Below, piece by piece: positions 21,131 through 32,667 of a stretch of DNA of 64,000 nucleotides (position 1 is its first letter; every line of letters begins with the position of its first letter). The stretch covers positions 558,001 to 622,000 of the forward strand of contig NC_068565.1 in the NCBI RefSeq assembly GCF_025698545.1, in the 5' to 3' direction. A model generated the notes under the pieces. It did not search any database. It worked only from the letters and a program-made list of their open reading frames with translations, and was not told the DNA's origin. This stretch comes from Gossypium raimondii. Its lineage: Eukaryota; Streptophyta; Magnoliopsida; Malvales; Malvaceae. Both the position numbers and the translations under genes were made by a program.

Positions 21131-24100
21131 TCATTTAATGAGAATGCATCTAATGGGTGATCCTTCAGCACCAAGCAACCTTAAAGGTAAGCAATGTACA
21201 TTATATATCCCAGTTGGAACATCATCAAGTTTTAAGCCCTCTACTAGAATGATTTCCTGCATTATCCGAACTCGAAAGCGAGTGTTATGTGTCTAATACG
21301 AGTATACTTAAAGTTTACTCATATATTTCGAGGATCATGTTTGAATATAAATCGACGGACACAAATAATTTAAGGAAAAGAAAAGGAATTAAATTGTAAA
21401 AAATTCCTTACCCTGCTTTCAAAGAATTCAAGATGAGCCGAAACCATATGATCCTCACATGCAACGGATAAGAAATCGACTCCTAAAAAATTCATCAGCA
21501 TAATTACTTATATTGCAAGGAAACAACCAAAAATCGAATTAACTCAGTTGGTTCATGCAATTGTTTTTTAAAAAAATTTAAAAGGTTTAGGATTCGTATC
21601 CGAGAATTTAACACCCTTTTTCCTATTTCCGAATGATTGTCATGCAATATTATAAAAAATAAACCGATGGTTGAACTGATCAGATCATTGATTTTAAATT
21701 TAAATTCTCAACAACAAATGAAGAAAAAATATAAAAAGTCACCAACCGATTCCATAGGTTGAACTAACATTTTTTTTTATTTTATTTCAATATCTATCTC
21801 TTTTACCGTTTATATCGATTTGATTTATATCTAATTATATACCATCGATTTAATAGAATGTATACCAATTCAACTAGCTGATCTAGTCCAATTCTAACAT
21901 CATTCAAATAATGTAGTTATGTGATAATATGAAGAACATCCCAACAATTCTTGCTCTTCAATTTTTTGTTGCAGTGCCTTAAAATTCGTACCTGACATGT
22001 ATACAAACGTCGATATAGGGATATGTTCCTCTAAAGATCCACCAAGACATGAATATTTTGAAAAAACATTGTATATATTTATAGGTAAAGTAATTTGAGA
22101 TTTTATTATAGTGGGATTTCATAGAATCCTTTTTAAATTAACGGTTGTGATTAAAAGATAGAAATGAAGAATTTATAACAGTTTGATCAAGCCACATTAA
22201 AAACTAGAAAATTGTGCTCATGATTTAGAACTTGTTAAATCAATTATTGAATACATTGTTTTTCTTTAGAAATCAATCTCTTTTTTTTAGTGTTGAAACT
22301 CGTTGAATCGGTTAAAAGGCAAACTCATGTCTCTCAATGAAAATCTTATGTGGCATGATCAATGGTGAATTAGTGTTTTTTTTTTTGTCCTTCCTATGTG
22401 ATCTCACTATAACGGGATCTTTAAATAAGTATCATAATATTTATATCCAACACTAACACTCAAATCCGAGTAATCTTACCTACAAGTTTGATGTCAGTGT
22501 TCTTCACCAGCCATCTTGCCCCTTCTGTTGTGAATCCAACATAGCTAGAATCGTACTCACTTTTAAACATAAGCCTCCTGAAATTGAGAAAACAGAAATA
22601 TCCAAAAATAAATTTATTCAGAGGTCCTTTTACTATTCACAAAGTCGGAATTTATTCAGGTTTCAAAATTCAGTTCTAATTATTAACATAGTTAAATTTA
22701 TTGGTGTGAAATTTTTGAAACAAAGAAAATATTCACATGGTAGTAATGTAACTAAAACAAAAGGATTTAACCAAAATAATTTTAATAGTATTAACAGTTG
22801 GATCTGAATTTTAAAATCTAAAAAGTAGAGAACTAAATTCCTAAAAATAAAAGTACATTGACTAAATTCTGAATTTACAAAAAAATATAAGAACTTATAG
22901 CATATTTTAACCTAAACATATATTCATATCAGACACATACCTGTCTGTATTTAGTGTTCTAAACAGAACACGACGCACTCCTTTGGGAATTTTCAACGAC
23001 TCCATAACTTTGGCTGCAAAAAACAAAAGATTACTATTTGTTATCATATCTACATTTATCTATCGATATTTGAGAGAGTTTGGAAATGTTTTATAAATTT
23101 AAGCCGAAAACAAAGTTGGTTCAATTTATGAGTTGAGCTTCTGCTAAAGTTGAGCTCAATCCAACCCGTTTTTCAATTAAATAATATGTTATTTGTTTAT
23201 ATATTATCTTTTTCATATTATATGAAAAATTAATATATAATTTTACGATTTAAATTTAAAATTGTAATAAAACATATATAAAATTATAAATATCAAAAAT
23301 AGCGTATAAATATTTGGTACACTATAAATGTATTTTTTATTCTACAAGCAATCTTAAAAATGATCACATGTCTCTTTTTTTTAAATATTTATTTTTAATA
23401 TTTTACTATGAGTTAGCATTTGGTACATTGGTAGTGTACTAATTTATAAGACACTTGTTAACCCCTAACTCTAGTTGTGGAGTCTAAAAACTTCACTAGT
23501 AATGTACCAGATATTATTATAAAAATATGAATAAATTTAAACAAAATTTAAAGCTTATATTTAGGTTGGACCGGACTTGATAAATCATATATTGAGTTAA
23601 TGTAATTCATGAGCAAGGTTCAATCAGATCGGATTATTTTTTACGGGGTACAAGCAATGTTTTTAGAACTGGTTTGTGGTCAAATTGGTCAGACCCTCGA
23701 TTTGTTAGTTCAACCTAAAAAATCATTAAAAAATGATTCAACCGATTTTTAGCCGGTTCAACTAGTCCGTGCCATTTTTAGTCAGTTCAACTGGTCCGTA
23801 CCAGTTCCTCTTCTAACTAGTTCAAAGTTATTATTCGAATCAATACCCTAACCAATTCTCAATCCAACTTACCCAACTTGCCTGTCTGAATCAAACATGA
23901 TTAGGTACTAATATAATCACAAAACAATATATCCGAACAAATAAAATTAATCAGTGCAAAATACAAATAAAAGATAATTTAAATCATAAAAACTCAAAAC
24001 AGAAAACATTCGTGTCGGAATTTAAGCTAAAATAAATTCGAGTGGAGATCATGTATGGTATTAATCCCATTTATGGGCCGGATCAGGTCCACTCGGCCCA

Positions 24101-24664
24101 TTTTCACTATCAAATATTCAACTTAAATTCAAAGAAGAGTATTTAGAAATGGTATTACCAGTTATATTACTGTCCCTCGGCACATCCACTAACAAAGCTG
24201 GCCCTGCGGCATTTAAACAAACGCCTAGTGTTTATCGTCGATTAACATTTAAAAAAGAAGATTAATAACGGCGGTGGGCGTTTACCGTTAAGGACTTCTA
24301 GGTCAAGGGTGTCGACATCGAACCCGGCGTCGAAGTAACGGTCGATCATATGGCCCGGCGCGTCGACGTGTGTGCCGCTATGAGTCGGTAGTTTCATCAG
24401 TGAGTTATTAGCCAACGACCCATTCTTCATGCTGGCGGGAAGCCAGAGGAACCGACCCAGACCATCCTTTCTCTCCCATGACGGCATATCCATGGTGTAT
24501 CTATGGCTAATATCGAAGATTCTCCCGTCGCCGTAAACTTCACGCCGAACGGGAACCGGGTAATCGTCCATCGTGGAAACTGTGCACTCCGTTGACACTG
24601 AAGTGGAAGCTGCGGCGGTGGATTGGTGGAGGAGGAGAAGCGGAAGAAACATGGTTTTGGTCAT
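21131..24664 (-). CDS. Secreted cyclase-family protein, copy B
   Basis: Exons on the minus strand: 24664-24286, 24203-24159, 23013-22941, 22577-22480, 21482-21412, 21256-21131; 263 aa, junctions in phase and positions homologous to copy A. The start at 24664 is the first ATG and gives a signal peptide ([20 protein letters not shown]); the upstream in-frame extension has no ATG. The cyclase motif [11 protein letters not shown] is at residues 95-105, preceded by PT as in Arabidopsis CYCLASE1. The last exon again ends SPIRCILIK. Exons 3, 5 and 6 differ from copy A by a few substitutions each (for example [21 protein letters not shown] against [21 protein letters not shown]). A tandem paralogue about 2 kb upstream of copy A on the same strand. 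Both copies look intact, so both may be expressed. Confidence 0.93.
22610..22912. mobile_element. Hairpin element in cyclase B intron 3
   Basis: Left arm with attcagttctaattattaacat and right arm with tattaacagttggatctgaattttaa; the right end is catattttaacc, shared with the copies at 42969-43297 and 26575-26833. It occupies most of the intron between exons 4 and 3. Confidence 0.5.
23580..23900. repeat. Dispersed degenerate repeat rich in ggtt/aacc words
   Basis: A run of short words such as aaccgattttt, agccggttcaactagtcc and gtcagttcaactggtccg. Related runs are at about 15846-15990, 39230-39430, 39650-39835 and 41914-42210. This family lies in introns and spacers and has no coding potential. 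Origin unassigned; here it is in cyclase B intron 2. Confidence 0.55.
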
Positions 24665-24735
24665 TTTTGGAGCGTATATCGATTTGATTCTCAAATAAAC
24701 AATTATGAAGCCAACAGCTTAAGCTCTTAGCCACA

Positions 24736-24748
24736 TATATTAATATAA
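24736..24748 (-). promoter_or_regulatory. TATA-like element of cyclase B
   Basis: On the minus strand ttatattaatata follows cactg, about 75-85 bp before the start codon at 24664. The same cactgttatat block occurs before copy A. Confidence 0.5.
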
Positions 24749-24856
24749 CAGTGACAGATTCCATTTTTGTGGGGAATTGTGTATGAAGACAAAAGGGATT
24801 GGGCATATGGCTGATTTTGCCATTTTGGTTCCCAATTTTGTGGATTTTTCTTTTTT

Positions 24857-25355
24857 GGGTAAACTACAAAAATAGTCACTAAACTATGTATTTAGTTCTA
24901 TTTTGGTCATCAAACTATTAATTTTTTTGATTTAGTCACTTAACTTTTCAAAATCAAATATTTTAGTCACTCTCCCATTAGATGAGTGACGGAAAGATGA
25001 CGCAAACCTTTTTTATCGACCTAATAACAAATTTAGCCCTCCAATATTTATACGTTTTATCAATTTGATCCTAAAATTTATTGAATTTTATAATGTTGAG
25101 GGCTAAATTTATTGAATTTTTGGAATTTGAACTACAATGACAAATTTTATAAACATTGAGGGCCAAATTTGTTGAATTTTTTAGTTTTATGATCAAATTG
25201 ATAGAATGTGTAAACATTGGAGAGCTAAATTTATTATTATGTCAATAAAAAAGCCTATGTTAGCTTTTTGTCATTCATCTAACGACAACTAATGAGAAAG
25301 TGACTAAAATATTTGATTTTGAAAAGTTGAGTGACTAAATTGAAAAATTAATTGC
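24857..25355. mobile_element. Mutator-like hairpin element, right end decayed
   Basis: Left terminus gggtaaactacaaaaatagt, then alternating tagtcact/tcaaactatt words; the right half repeats these in inverse (agtgactaaaatatttg, gttgagtgactaaattg). The core has a second inverted set (tgagggctaaatttattg). It belongs to the family whose best copy is 45121-45556. Confidence 0.6.
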
Positions 25356-25785
25356 TATTTGGTCCTAATTCTAAAAATTCAACAAATTTAACCTTTAATG
25401 TTTGTACATTTTGTCAATTTAGTCCAAATTCTAAAATTTATAAATAAAATATTCAAAAATATAAAACATTCAAAATAATAATAATCAATCAAAATCAAAA
25501 TAAGTAAATTTTTCTTAGCTATAATTCAAAATCATGAAAAACCCACAAAATACTTCTACTTTTGATATATGCAACCGCGCAACATTGCGATTAAAAAATT
25601 ATAAGAAAAAAAGTTCAAAATTTTCTTTCCTGTTATCAAATTTTTTGGTCAACCAAACAAAAGAGAGAAACTTTGTAAAACAACATTCATCCATTCATCT
25701 CCTTCCGCGTTCTTCTTCAAGCTTCCAATTATCCTCGTACTCTCGCCCAAACCTCACAATCTCAAATACCATACTAAATCCATAG

Positions 25786-26187
25786 TAGAGCTGTCCATGG
25801 GCCAGGCCGGGAAAAATTTTCGGCCCGACTCTTAGGCCCAGCCCGGCCCGAAATATGGGCCTAAAATTTTGTCCAGGCCCGACCCGGGAAAAAAAGAGTA
25901 ATCCCGAGCCCGGCCCGGCCCGATTTTTAATAAATACAAAAAATATGTTAAAAATAAAAAAATAAAAATATTTTAAAAGTATTTTAAAATTAAAAAAATA
26001 AAAATAAAAAATATATATTTATTATATTCGGGTCGGGCCGGACCCGGGCCAAAAAAGATGAGCCCAAGCCCGGCCCATTTTTTAAACGGGCCTCATTTTT
26101 TGCCCAAGCCCATATTTCGGGCCTATATTTTTACCCGAACCCTCCCATATTTCGGGCGGGCCGTCGGGCCGGGCGGCTACAGGTCTA
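25786..26187. mobile_element. hAT-type MITE, GC-rich arms, copy 1
   Basis: Terminal sequence tagagctgtccatgggcc at the left is matched imperfectly in inverse by the right end (gggcggctacaggtcta). Both arms are made of ggcccgg words around a very AT-rich core. Flanks atccatag and atccatac agree at seven of eight positions, as expected for a hAT 8-bp target duplication. Open frames in it follow from the arms and are not genes. More decayed than the copy at 29906. Confidence 0.8.
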
Positions 26188-26574
26188 ATCCATACCCAAC
26201 TTTACTGAACCCATACTACATCATCACTTCGTCATTGAGTACTCACTGATAATCTCGATTAATTCTCAATTCAATTATTAATTATATAAATTGATCTAGA
26301 CCGAATTAACATATTTAAATTAATTTTGATACCAATCAAAACTCAACTAATTAAACTAACTTATATCGATTTAATAAACAATTCATGGATAATTTAATTT
26401 TTATTTTATTTTATGTCCATTTGTTAACTTAAACAAATAATCAGAGTATATTAATGTTGATTACTATTTAACATTTTTAGGGCACAACTACAATTGTACT
26501 TACGGATGTAAGTAATGTACATCAACACAATTGATTGATAACCCAAAGGTTGAAATATCACATAAGTTTTTGTA

Positions 26575-26833
26575 CTATTTAAAATTTAAAATTTAATCAT
26601 TGTACTTTTATTCTTAAGAATTTTATCTGTTTACTTTTTAGATTTTAAAACTCAAGTTTAATTGTTAAACTGTTTTTTTGTTAAATTCATGTTTATTTTA
26701 ATGTTAAGCGAGTTTTTTTTTTAATTAAAAATGACAAAATGTCACACCAGCAAATTTAACAAAAAAAACAATATTAACAGTTGGACTTAGATTTTAAATT
26801 TTAAAAAGTGGATGAATTTATGACATTTTAACC
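26575..26833. mobile_element. Hairpin element of the 'cattttaacc' family
   Basis: Left arm tttactttttagattttaaaac ... taattgttaaac; right arm aatattaacagttggac ... attttaaattttaaaaagtgg, ending gacattttaacc. Same family as 42969-43297. Decayed. Confidence 0.5.
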
Positions 26834-26889
26834 TAACCTCCATATATTCGGAACTAAACCAAAATAAATATAGATAATACAGATTTGAA

Positions 26890-27010
26890 CTAAAATAAGC
26901 CCGAAGAAAGCCCACACATTGCAAGACCCGAACCTAGGTGTTTAAAATCCCAATACCTCAACCTTATTAACATGATAAGGTTTTATTCACAAGGTTCATT
27001 AATAGATCAT
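26890..27010 (-). mobile_element. Possible tRNA-derived SINE fragment
   Basis: Read on the minus strand: aaggttgaggtattggg (A-box-like), then cctaggttcgggtcttg (B-box-like) about 15 bp later. Similar minus-strand patterns occur near 59480-59545. A weak call made by eye. Confidence 0.3.
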
Positions 27011-29505
27011 TCGAAAATCCATTTATACTCGTACAAAAAAAATTATTTAAAAGGTTGAGAGCTAAATTTATCTCAAAAAAGAAAAAGAAAAAAAGAACAA
27101 GGGTCAATTTGACAAAAAAATATAACTATTAATGGCTAAATTTATCATTATGCCTATTAAGTTTATACATTCGAATTACTACGAGCAAAATTAAACATTA
27201 CAAAGCACAACTTTGATATAATCTACCCTAAGACACAGCAACTCTCGAAAGGAGCTGCATATAAGGGCCATATATGATTTAAACGGGATAAACAAAAAAC
27301 TAACTTGAATCAATATATTTGGACCGTTTATAAAATATAAATTAAAATTTTAAAGTTTCTCGAACTAATTTGATTTTTATTTTATTTATGTAATAACTAA
27401 TTTTAATTTGTTATGATATAAAAACAAATGTTTTATATTTAAAATAATAAAACTAACTTAAATTCTATATAAAAGGGTGTTTTTAAAAAAATCATATATT
27501 TTTCTTTACTTAAAAATTATTGTTTTAAAATATTTATAAAAAATTAAAAATTTATCAAATAAAATTTAAAAGTCATAAATAAAAAATTATTTCATTAAAA
27601 TAGATCAAAAGATCTAAAAATTAAACTAAATCAAATTATCACGATCAAATTTGAAAAAAAAAAAATTCTACCAAACCCAATCAACTAATCTATACCAAAA
27701 ATGCCAAGACATGATTGGCTATATTTAGGGCACTTAATTGTGGACGTTGGCAAACGAAGAAGTCTAAACATATCTCACGTACGGAGGTTTCACGTGACCT
27801 TTTAATTGGGGTTAATAGTATTCAATGTTGAATTTAGTACTATTTTTATAATTTGGTATTTATATTTCGTTTTAATAGTCAATTTTATACTCGATTTTTT
27901 TTCTAATTAAGTACACGAGTTTAGCTTTAATACTAAATCCAGTACCTGAATCTTCTTTTCTCGTTTCAATTAAGTATTTACATTTTTTTACTATAATACG
28001 CGTGTCAAATATTCACTAAGTCGCATTATCTCATTTGGTTTAGGTACCACATTAAACATTGAAACGACACTTAAGTACCAAACTAAACAATAAAACTAAA
28101 CTTAATTATCAATCGGGATGTTAACCTTTTTAGTTATGGATGGTGGTGGATTGAAGAAAGATGAATGTACCAGAGAGGTCCCTTTATTATAGGATTGATC
28201 GAATTAGTCCCTCTAGCATTGAGTTGACTTTAAGGAAACTTTTCATCCACTGCCACACTTCATGATTACTCATCCACTTAACTTTGATTCTCTTTAACGT
28301 CTTAAATTCATTGTTAAATGATTTTATCATATTTTATGTTAAATTTTTAAAATTTTCATTTTCTTTATTTTGTATTTATTGAAACGAGCGAGTAATTAAT
28401 TATCCGTTTTCTATAGATCCATTAATAAAGTAAATTTTAGCCACAGTTTTAATAATTAAAAGAAAAGAATACATAAAAATTAGTTTAAATCTAGCTTATT
28501 ATTTAATAATTTAGTGAAATATTTATAATAATTTATTCTATTATAACTATAAAAATTAATTTAATCTTTTTTTCTTAGCTAAATTTAGCCTTTAACATTT
28601 TAAAAGAATGAAATCACTTTTTAAGCGGAAATATTCTGAATACATTAGAATATATTTACGGAAATAACAACCCACATGATAGTCCATTATACTTTATGTT
28701 GACATGGCTCTATTTGTTTTATATGTCACATCAATAAATTATAAATATTAAAAGTCAAAAAATATTCAAAATAAAAAAATTAACATAAAGTACACATGAA
28801 TTTTCATGCAATCTATCATATTTGAAAATTTAACATTTTGGTCAGCATTTCCGTTAAAAAAACAACAATTTGAATTTCTTTTTCAAAAGATTGATACTCG
28901 AAGTTAACTCTTTTTAAATGGTTGAGGTCAAATTTAACTAAAAAAGGGTCAAGTTGATAGAAATGTAACCTTCAAGAGCTTAATTTGCAATTATACCGAA
29001 AAAAACATTGCAGCTTTGTTTTCCCATTTCTTTAATGGTTTGTTTGTTAGGTTGCTGCAACCGAAATATTTATGAAGTTGTTACCAGTTTGACATATATG
29101 AAAATATATTCTTGAAATAAATTATTGAATAAATTATAAAAGAAAATATAAACCAAATTGATTTATATAGTTGTCAAGAACAATTGAGTTGGTATAATTA
29201 ATTATAAATTAAATATTTAAAGGGTACTTAAAATAATTAATAAACAAAGTACTCAAAATGCCCCATGCTTAACCAACTTTTATGTCATTACAACTGGTAA
29301 TTGGTATGAAAATTATCAAATACTTTAAAATATATATAAAAACAATTGATTTAATTACATTTTAAGTCCCTCTATTATAAAGACCTTATTAAATTAATCA
29401 TTCTATTGTTAAATGAATTAATTTAGTCTCGATGCTATTAAAAAGAATCAAATAAGGTAAAATTTTATTAGTGTTAAAATTTAATGTTTAAAAGAAATAT
29501 TATGT
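27011..29505. other. AT-rich spacer, no gene seen
   Basis: Long AT-rich stretch with degenerate pieces of 'tagtccct' and 'gtactaaat' repeat families (for example 27830-28130 and 28590-28990). No coding-like frame and no clear element boundaries. Confidence 0.5.
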
Positions 29506-29640
29506 TGATTGAGTCTTAGATTGTTACTAATGCAAGAGGGCGCAGGTTCAAGTGCGTTGAAGCGTATTATCCTCCTATTTATGGATTGGGGAGAGGTTAT
29601 GAGTAGTTCTAGGCATTGTGTCAAAAACTGCAAATGAAAA
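29506..29640 (+). mobile_element. Possible tRNA-derived SINE
   Basis: gagtcttagattgttactaa is followed by gcaggttcaagtgcg, which resembles a Pol III B box. Then comes a body (cctcctatttatggattggg ... gtgtcaaaaa) ending A-rich. Layout and length fit a short plant SINE. The A box is poor. Confidence 0.4.
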
Positions 29641-29905
29641 AAACAAATAATCTTCACCCTTTCCTGACATAATCAAAAGGTCTAATTTTGCCCTCAATCC
29701 TAGTACTTTTTGAACTTTTTAGTCCCGTTACTTTTAATTTCAATAATTCAATCCCTTTATTTTCTAATTTATAAATTAAAGTCCAATGGTTAATATCGTT
29801 CTATTAATTGATTTACGAAAAAGTGTTGTCAATAGGATTGTAATTTTTAAATCAAACATTTATATATTAGAACGCTAAATATTCAAATTTAATGTCAGTC
29901 TATTG

Positions 29906-30378
29906 TAGAGGTGCTCATGGGCCAGGTCGGGCCGGGCCCAGAAAAAAATTTCGGCCCGGGTCCTAGGCCCGGGCCCGGCCCGAAATATGGGCCTAGAATT
30001 TTTGCCCAGGCCCGATCGGGGAAAAAATTCATAAGCCCGGGCCCGGGCCGGCCCGGCCCGTTTTTTAAATAAATACTTAAAAATTAAAATAAAAATTAAA
30101 AAATTATTTTAAAATTTAAAAAAATTTAAAAAGTATTTTAAAAAAATTTAAAATTTAAAAAATTTAATAAAAGTATTTTAAAATTAAAAAATAATAAATA
30201 ATAAAAATATTTATTATATTCGGGCCGGGCCGGGCTCGGGCCAAAAAAGTTGTGCCCGAGGCCCGACCCATTTTTTAATCGGGCCTCATTTTTTTGTCCA
30301 AGCCCATATTTCGGGCCTATATTTTTACCCAAACCCTCCCATATTTCGGGCGGGCCGCCCGGCCCATGAGCACCTCTA
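29906..30378. mobile_element. hAT-type MITE, GC-rich arms, copy 2 (nearly intact ends)
   Basis: Perfect 18-bp terminal inverted repeats (tagaggtgctcatgggcc and its complement) bound a 473-bp element. It is flanked by a perfect 8-bp target duplication, gtctattg, at 29898-29905 and 30379-30386. ggcccgg-rich arms surround an AT-only core. Eight-bp duplication with tagaggtg-type ends is diagnostic of hAT elements. No transposase is encoded. Confidence 0.92.
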
Positions 30379-30386
30379 GTCTATTG

Positions 30387-31947
30387 ATAGTGTTATTAAT
30401 TGAACTTTAATCGGATGAGTTGAAAAAACTGAATTCCTAAAGATGGATTAAATTCCAAAAATTCGAAACAAATGGACCGGAGGTAAAATTAAACCTAAAT
30501 TAAATATATAGATATTGGTTGACTGGTCATGAGTTGTGCGGATATGTATGACACTCATCTATTTAATAGAAAAAACACTATATTCTAAAGCTATTATTAT
30601 AATAAAATTATGTCTCAATTAACACACAAATCAAAATAAAATTAAAAATATTAGTGTATTTTATTTAATTAATTATTTTAGATACAACAAACATTAAAAA
30701 AGCAGCCACTTTTAAATTTAACATCATTTTATGCACCTAACTTATAATTCAACTTTAAAAAGTTCTTACATTTTACCAAACAACTAACCTTTCATTTTAC
30801 AACGCATTTTTTTATTATAAACAAAAGGGTTAATTGACCAAATATCCTCAAATTATCATCCAAATTCTGAATTGATCCTAAATTTATAAAAGTTATAAGT
30901 GTTTGTTCAAAATATCATTATTGTATCAACCAGATCCATTTGTTAGCTTAACCATGAATCTAGACACTAAATGCTAGTGCAGTGTAAAGCATTTTAAGAC
31001 CATGCAGATTAAATTATAAACACTTGTATATATCATATAGACAATTGGATCGTATGTATTAAAAAATAGATAGTGCTGTTAAAATTTAAAAAAAATGTTA
31101 TTTTTGACACGTTAGATCAATACAATTAATATATAAGATTGTTATACCCCTGTCGTAACTTGGACATCTGGCAACAACAGACACATCGTTGACATCCACG
31201 TTGACTTCTTTTGAAATAGCATCCTAGTAGGCCAATCCGGTCTTAGTACCTCCAAGTATGACCATCTGTTCCATCGTGTGGACACTATCCTAGCGTGAAC
31301 ACACTCCCAATACAATGAGGAATCTATTTAGGCATAATTACCTCATACTGATAGAGTCTCATGATATGCATACATGGTTAATACTGTAGGACCACTCGTC
31401 ACTCAAGACTTGTGAAGGACAATCACCCTAATCAGTATTAGCGAGATCGAGTCTCATATAACCACCAATCACACATACCATGAACTCAATTATTCTCCTG
31501 TCATCATATTCGATCAAATTGCATATCAAGGAACCTTACCAAATCTACCAACTATGCCCTTCAATCGGCGCCAATATGACTCGCCTTTTTATTTTTGCAT
31601 TCATAATGTTGGCGATCATACCACAAATCGATGTGTTCAACTTAAAGATGCCATCCAAAAAGGCCAATTGGAACAATATGTGGCCTGAGACACTTACCCG
31701 CTAAACAGGGCTAATAATCAAGAAGCGAAGCCTTCGAATAATCGATGTGAAGACAAAGGGAAGCGACTGATACACAAAGTTATCCATGTTTTGATAAGTA
31801 GCAGTAAAGAATGGGCTACCTCGAACTCTAAACAGAAAGTTTACCAACAAAGCATTCTAATTGTCTTTACGACAATGAAGAAGCCCAGATCGTCTCCTTA
31901 GGGCTTAAAATTCTCAAAGGTAGATTAACCATGTATTTTTTGGGCCA
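30387..31947. other. Spacer with an unidentified mixed-composition block
   Basis: AT-rich to about 31140. From about 31140 to 31740 there is a less AT-rich block (cacatcgttgacatccacg, accatctgttccatcgtgtg, ctcatactgatagagtctc). It has the character of a retroelement remnant but lacks identifiable ends or domains. No gene supported. Confidence 0.4.
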
Positions 31948-31949
31948 CC

Positions 31950-32501
31950 TACACTCAATGTCACTAAATTATTACTAAGCTTGTGTTTTGGTCACTCAAC
32001 TTAAAAAAGTTACAAAATGGCCATTGAACTATTTAAAAATTTTCATATAAGTCATTGAACTATTTAAAAGTTTTTATTTAAGTCATTGAGTTGTTAAGTT
32101 TTTTTTTAAAGTCCAGCTAATGAGCTCCAAGCGACAATTTGATTATCATTGTTGTGGATCAATACATATCGACAAGTAGAAAAAACATACATTAGGCCCA
32201 AGTAGATTTGACAGCCAGTGACAAAGATTAGAGAAGAAAAAACATACATTAGGTTCACAGATTCGTAATGTTTAAAGTTGTTTCATGAAAAAAAATTGAA
32301 CTATAGAAGAGAATAGGAAGTATAGCTTTCGATTGGTGCAAGTGGTGCGAGTAGAGAAGGCTATACAACAACGATTTTAACAGTCCGGTCACTTAAATGA
32401 AAACTTTCAAATAATTAAGTGATCATTTTGTAATTTTTTAAAATTAAGTAATTAAAACATAAACTTACTAATAATTAATGACTTTGGTGTAATTTACCCT
32501 T
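31950..32501. mobile_element. Mutator-like hairpin element upstream of the LRR gene
   Basis: Left part ttggtcactcaacttaaaaaagtt ... ggccattgaacta; right part ttaagtgatcattttgtaattt ... ggtgtaatttaccc, inverted. The core contains unique sequence (about 32110-32380). Same family as 45121-45556. It ends about 165 bp before the LRR start codon, so it may form part of that promoter. Confidence 0.55.
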
Positions 32502-32667
32502 ATTTTTCTTTAGTGGTGTCCAACCATTACATATTTTTTTTCAAAGCGCTACCATCCAAAAAAAAACCCTTGATTGAAACTCCTTTAAAGTTTGCATCAT
32601 ACTCCATTGATGACATTCACAAGCTTTAAAAAAAAACCCTAAAAAATAGAGCAAATTTCATTGAAAA

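Noticed and set aside
24665-24694. Ten-residue N-terminal extension of cyclase B
   Set aside because: It starts with TTG and would displace the signal peptide from the N-terminus.
26058-26249. Open frame with Gly/Pro/Phe-rich translation
   Set aside because: It lies in the GC-rich arm of a hAT MITE; the composition of ggcccgg repeats explains the frame.
30138-30332. Minus-strand frame ending in a Phe/Leu-rich stretch
   Set aside because: Entirely inside the second hAT MITE, spanning arm and AT core; not a gene.
31480-31704. 74-residue frame with a hydrophobic stretch
   Set aside because: No signal for a promoter, no homologue recognised, and it lies in repeat-like sequence.
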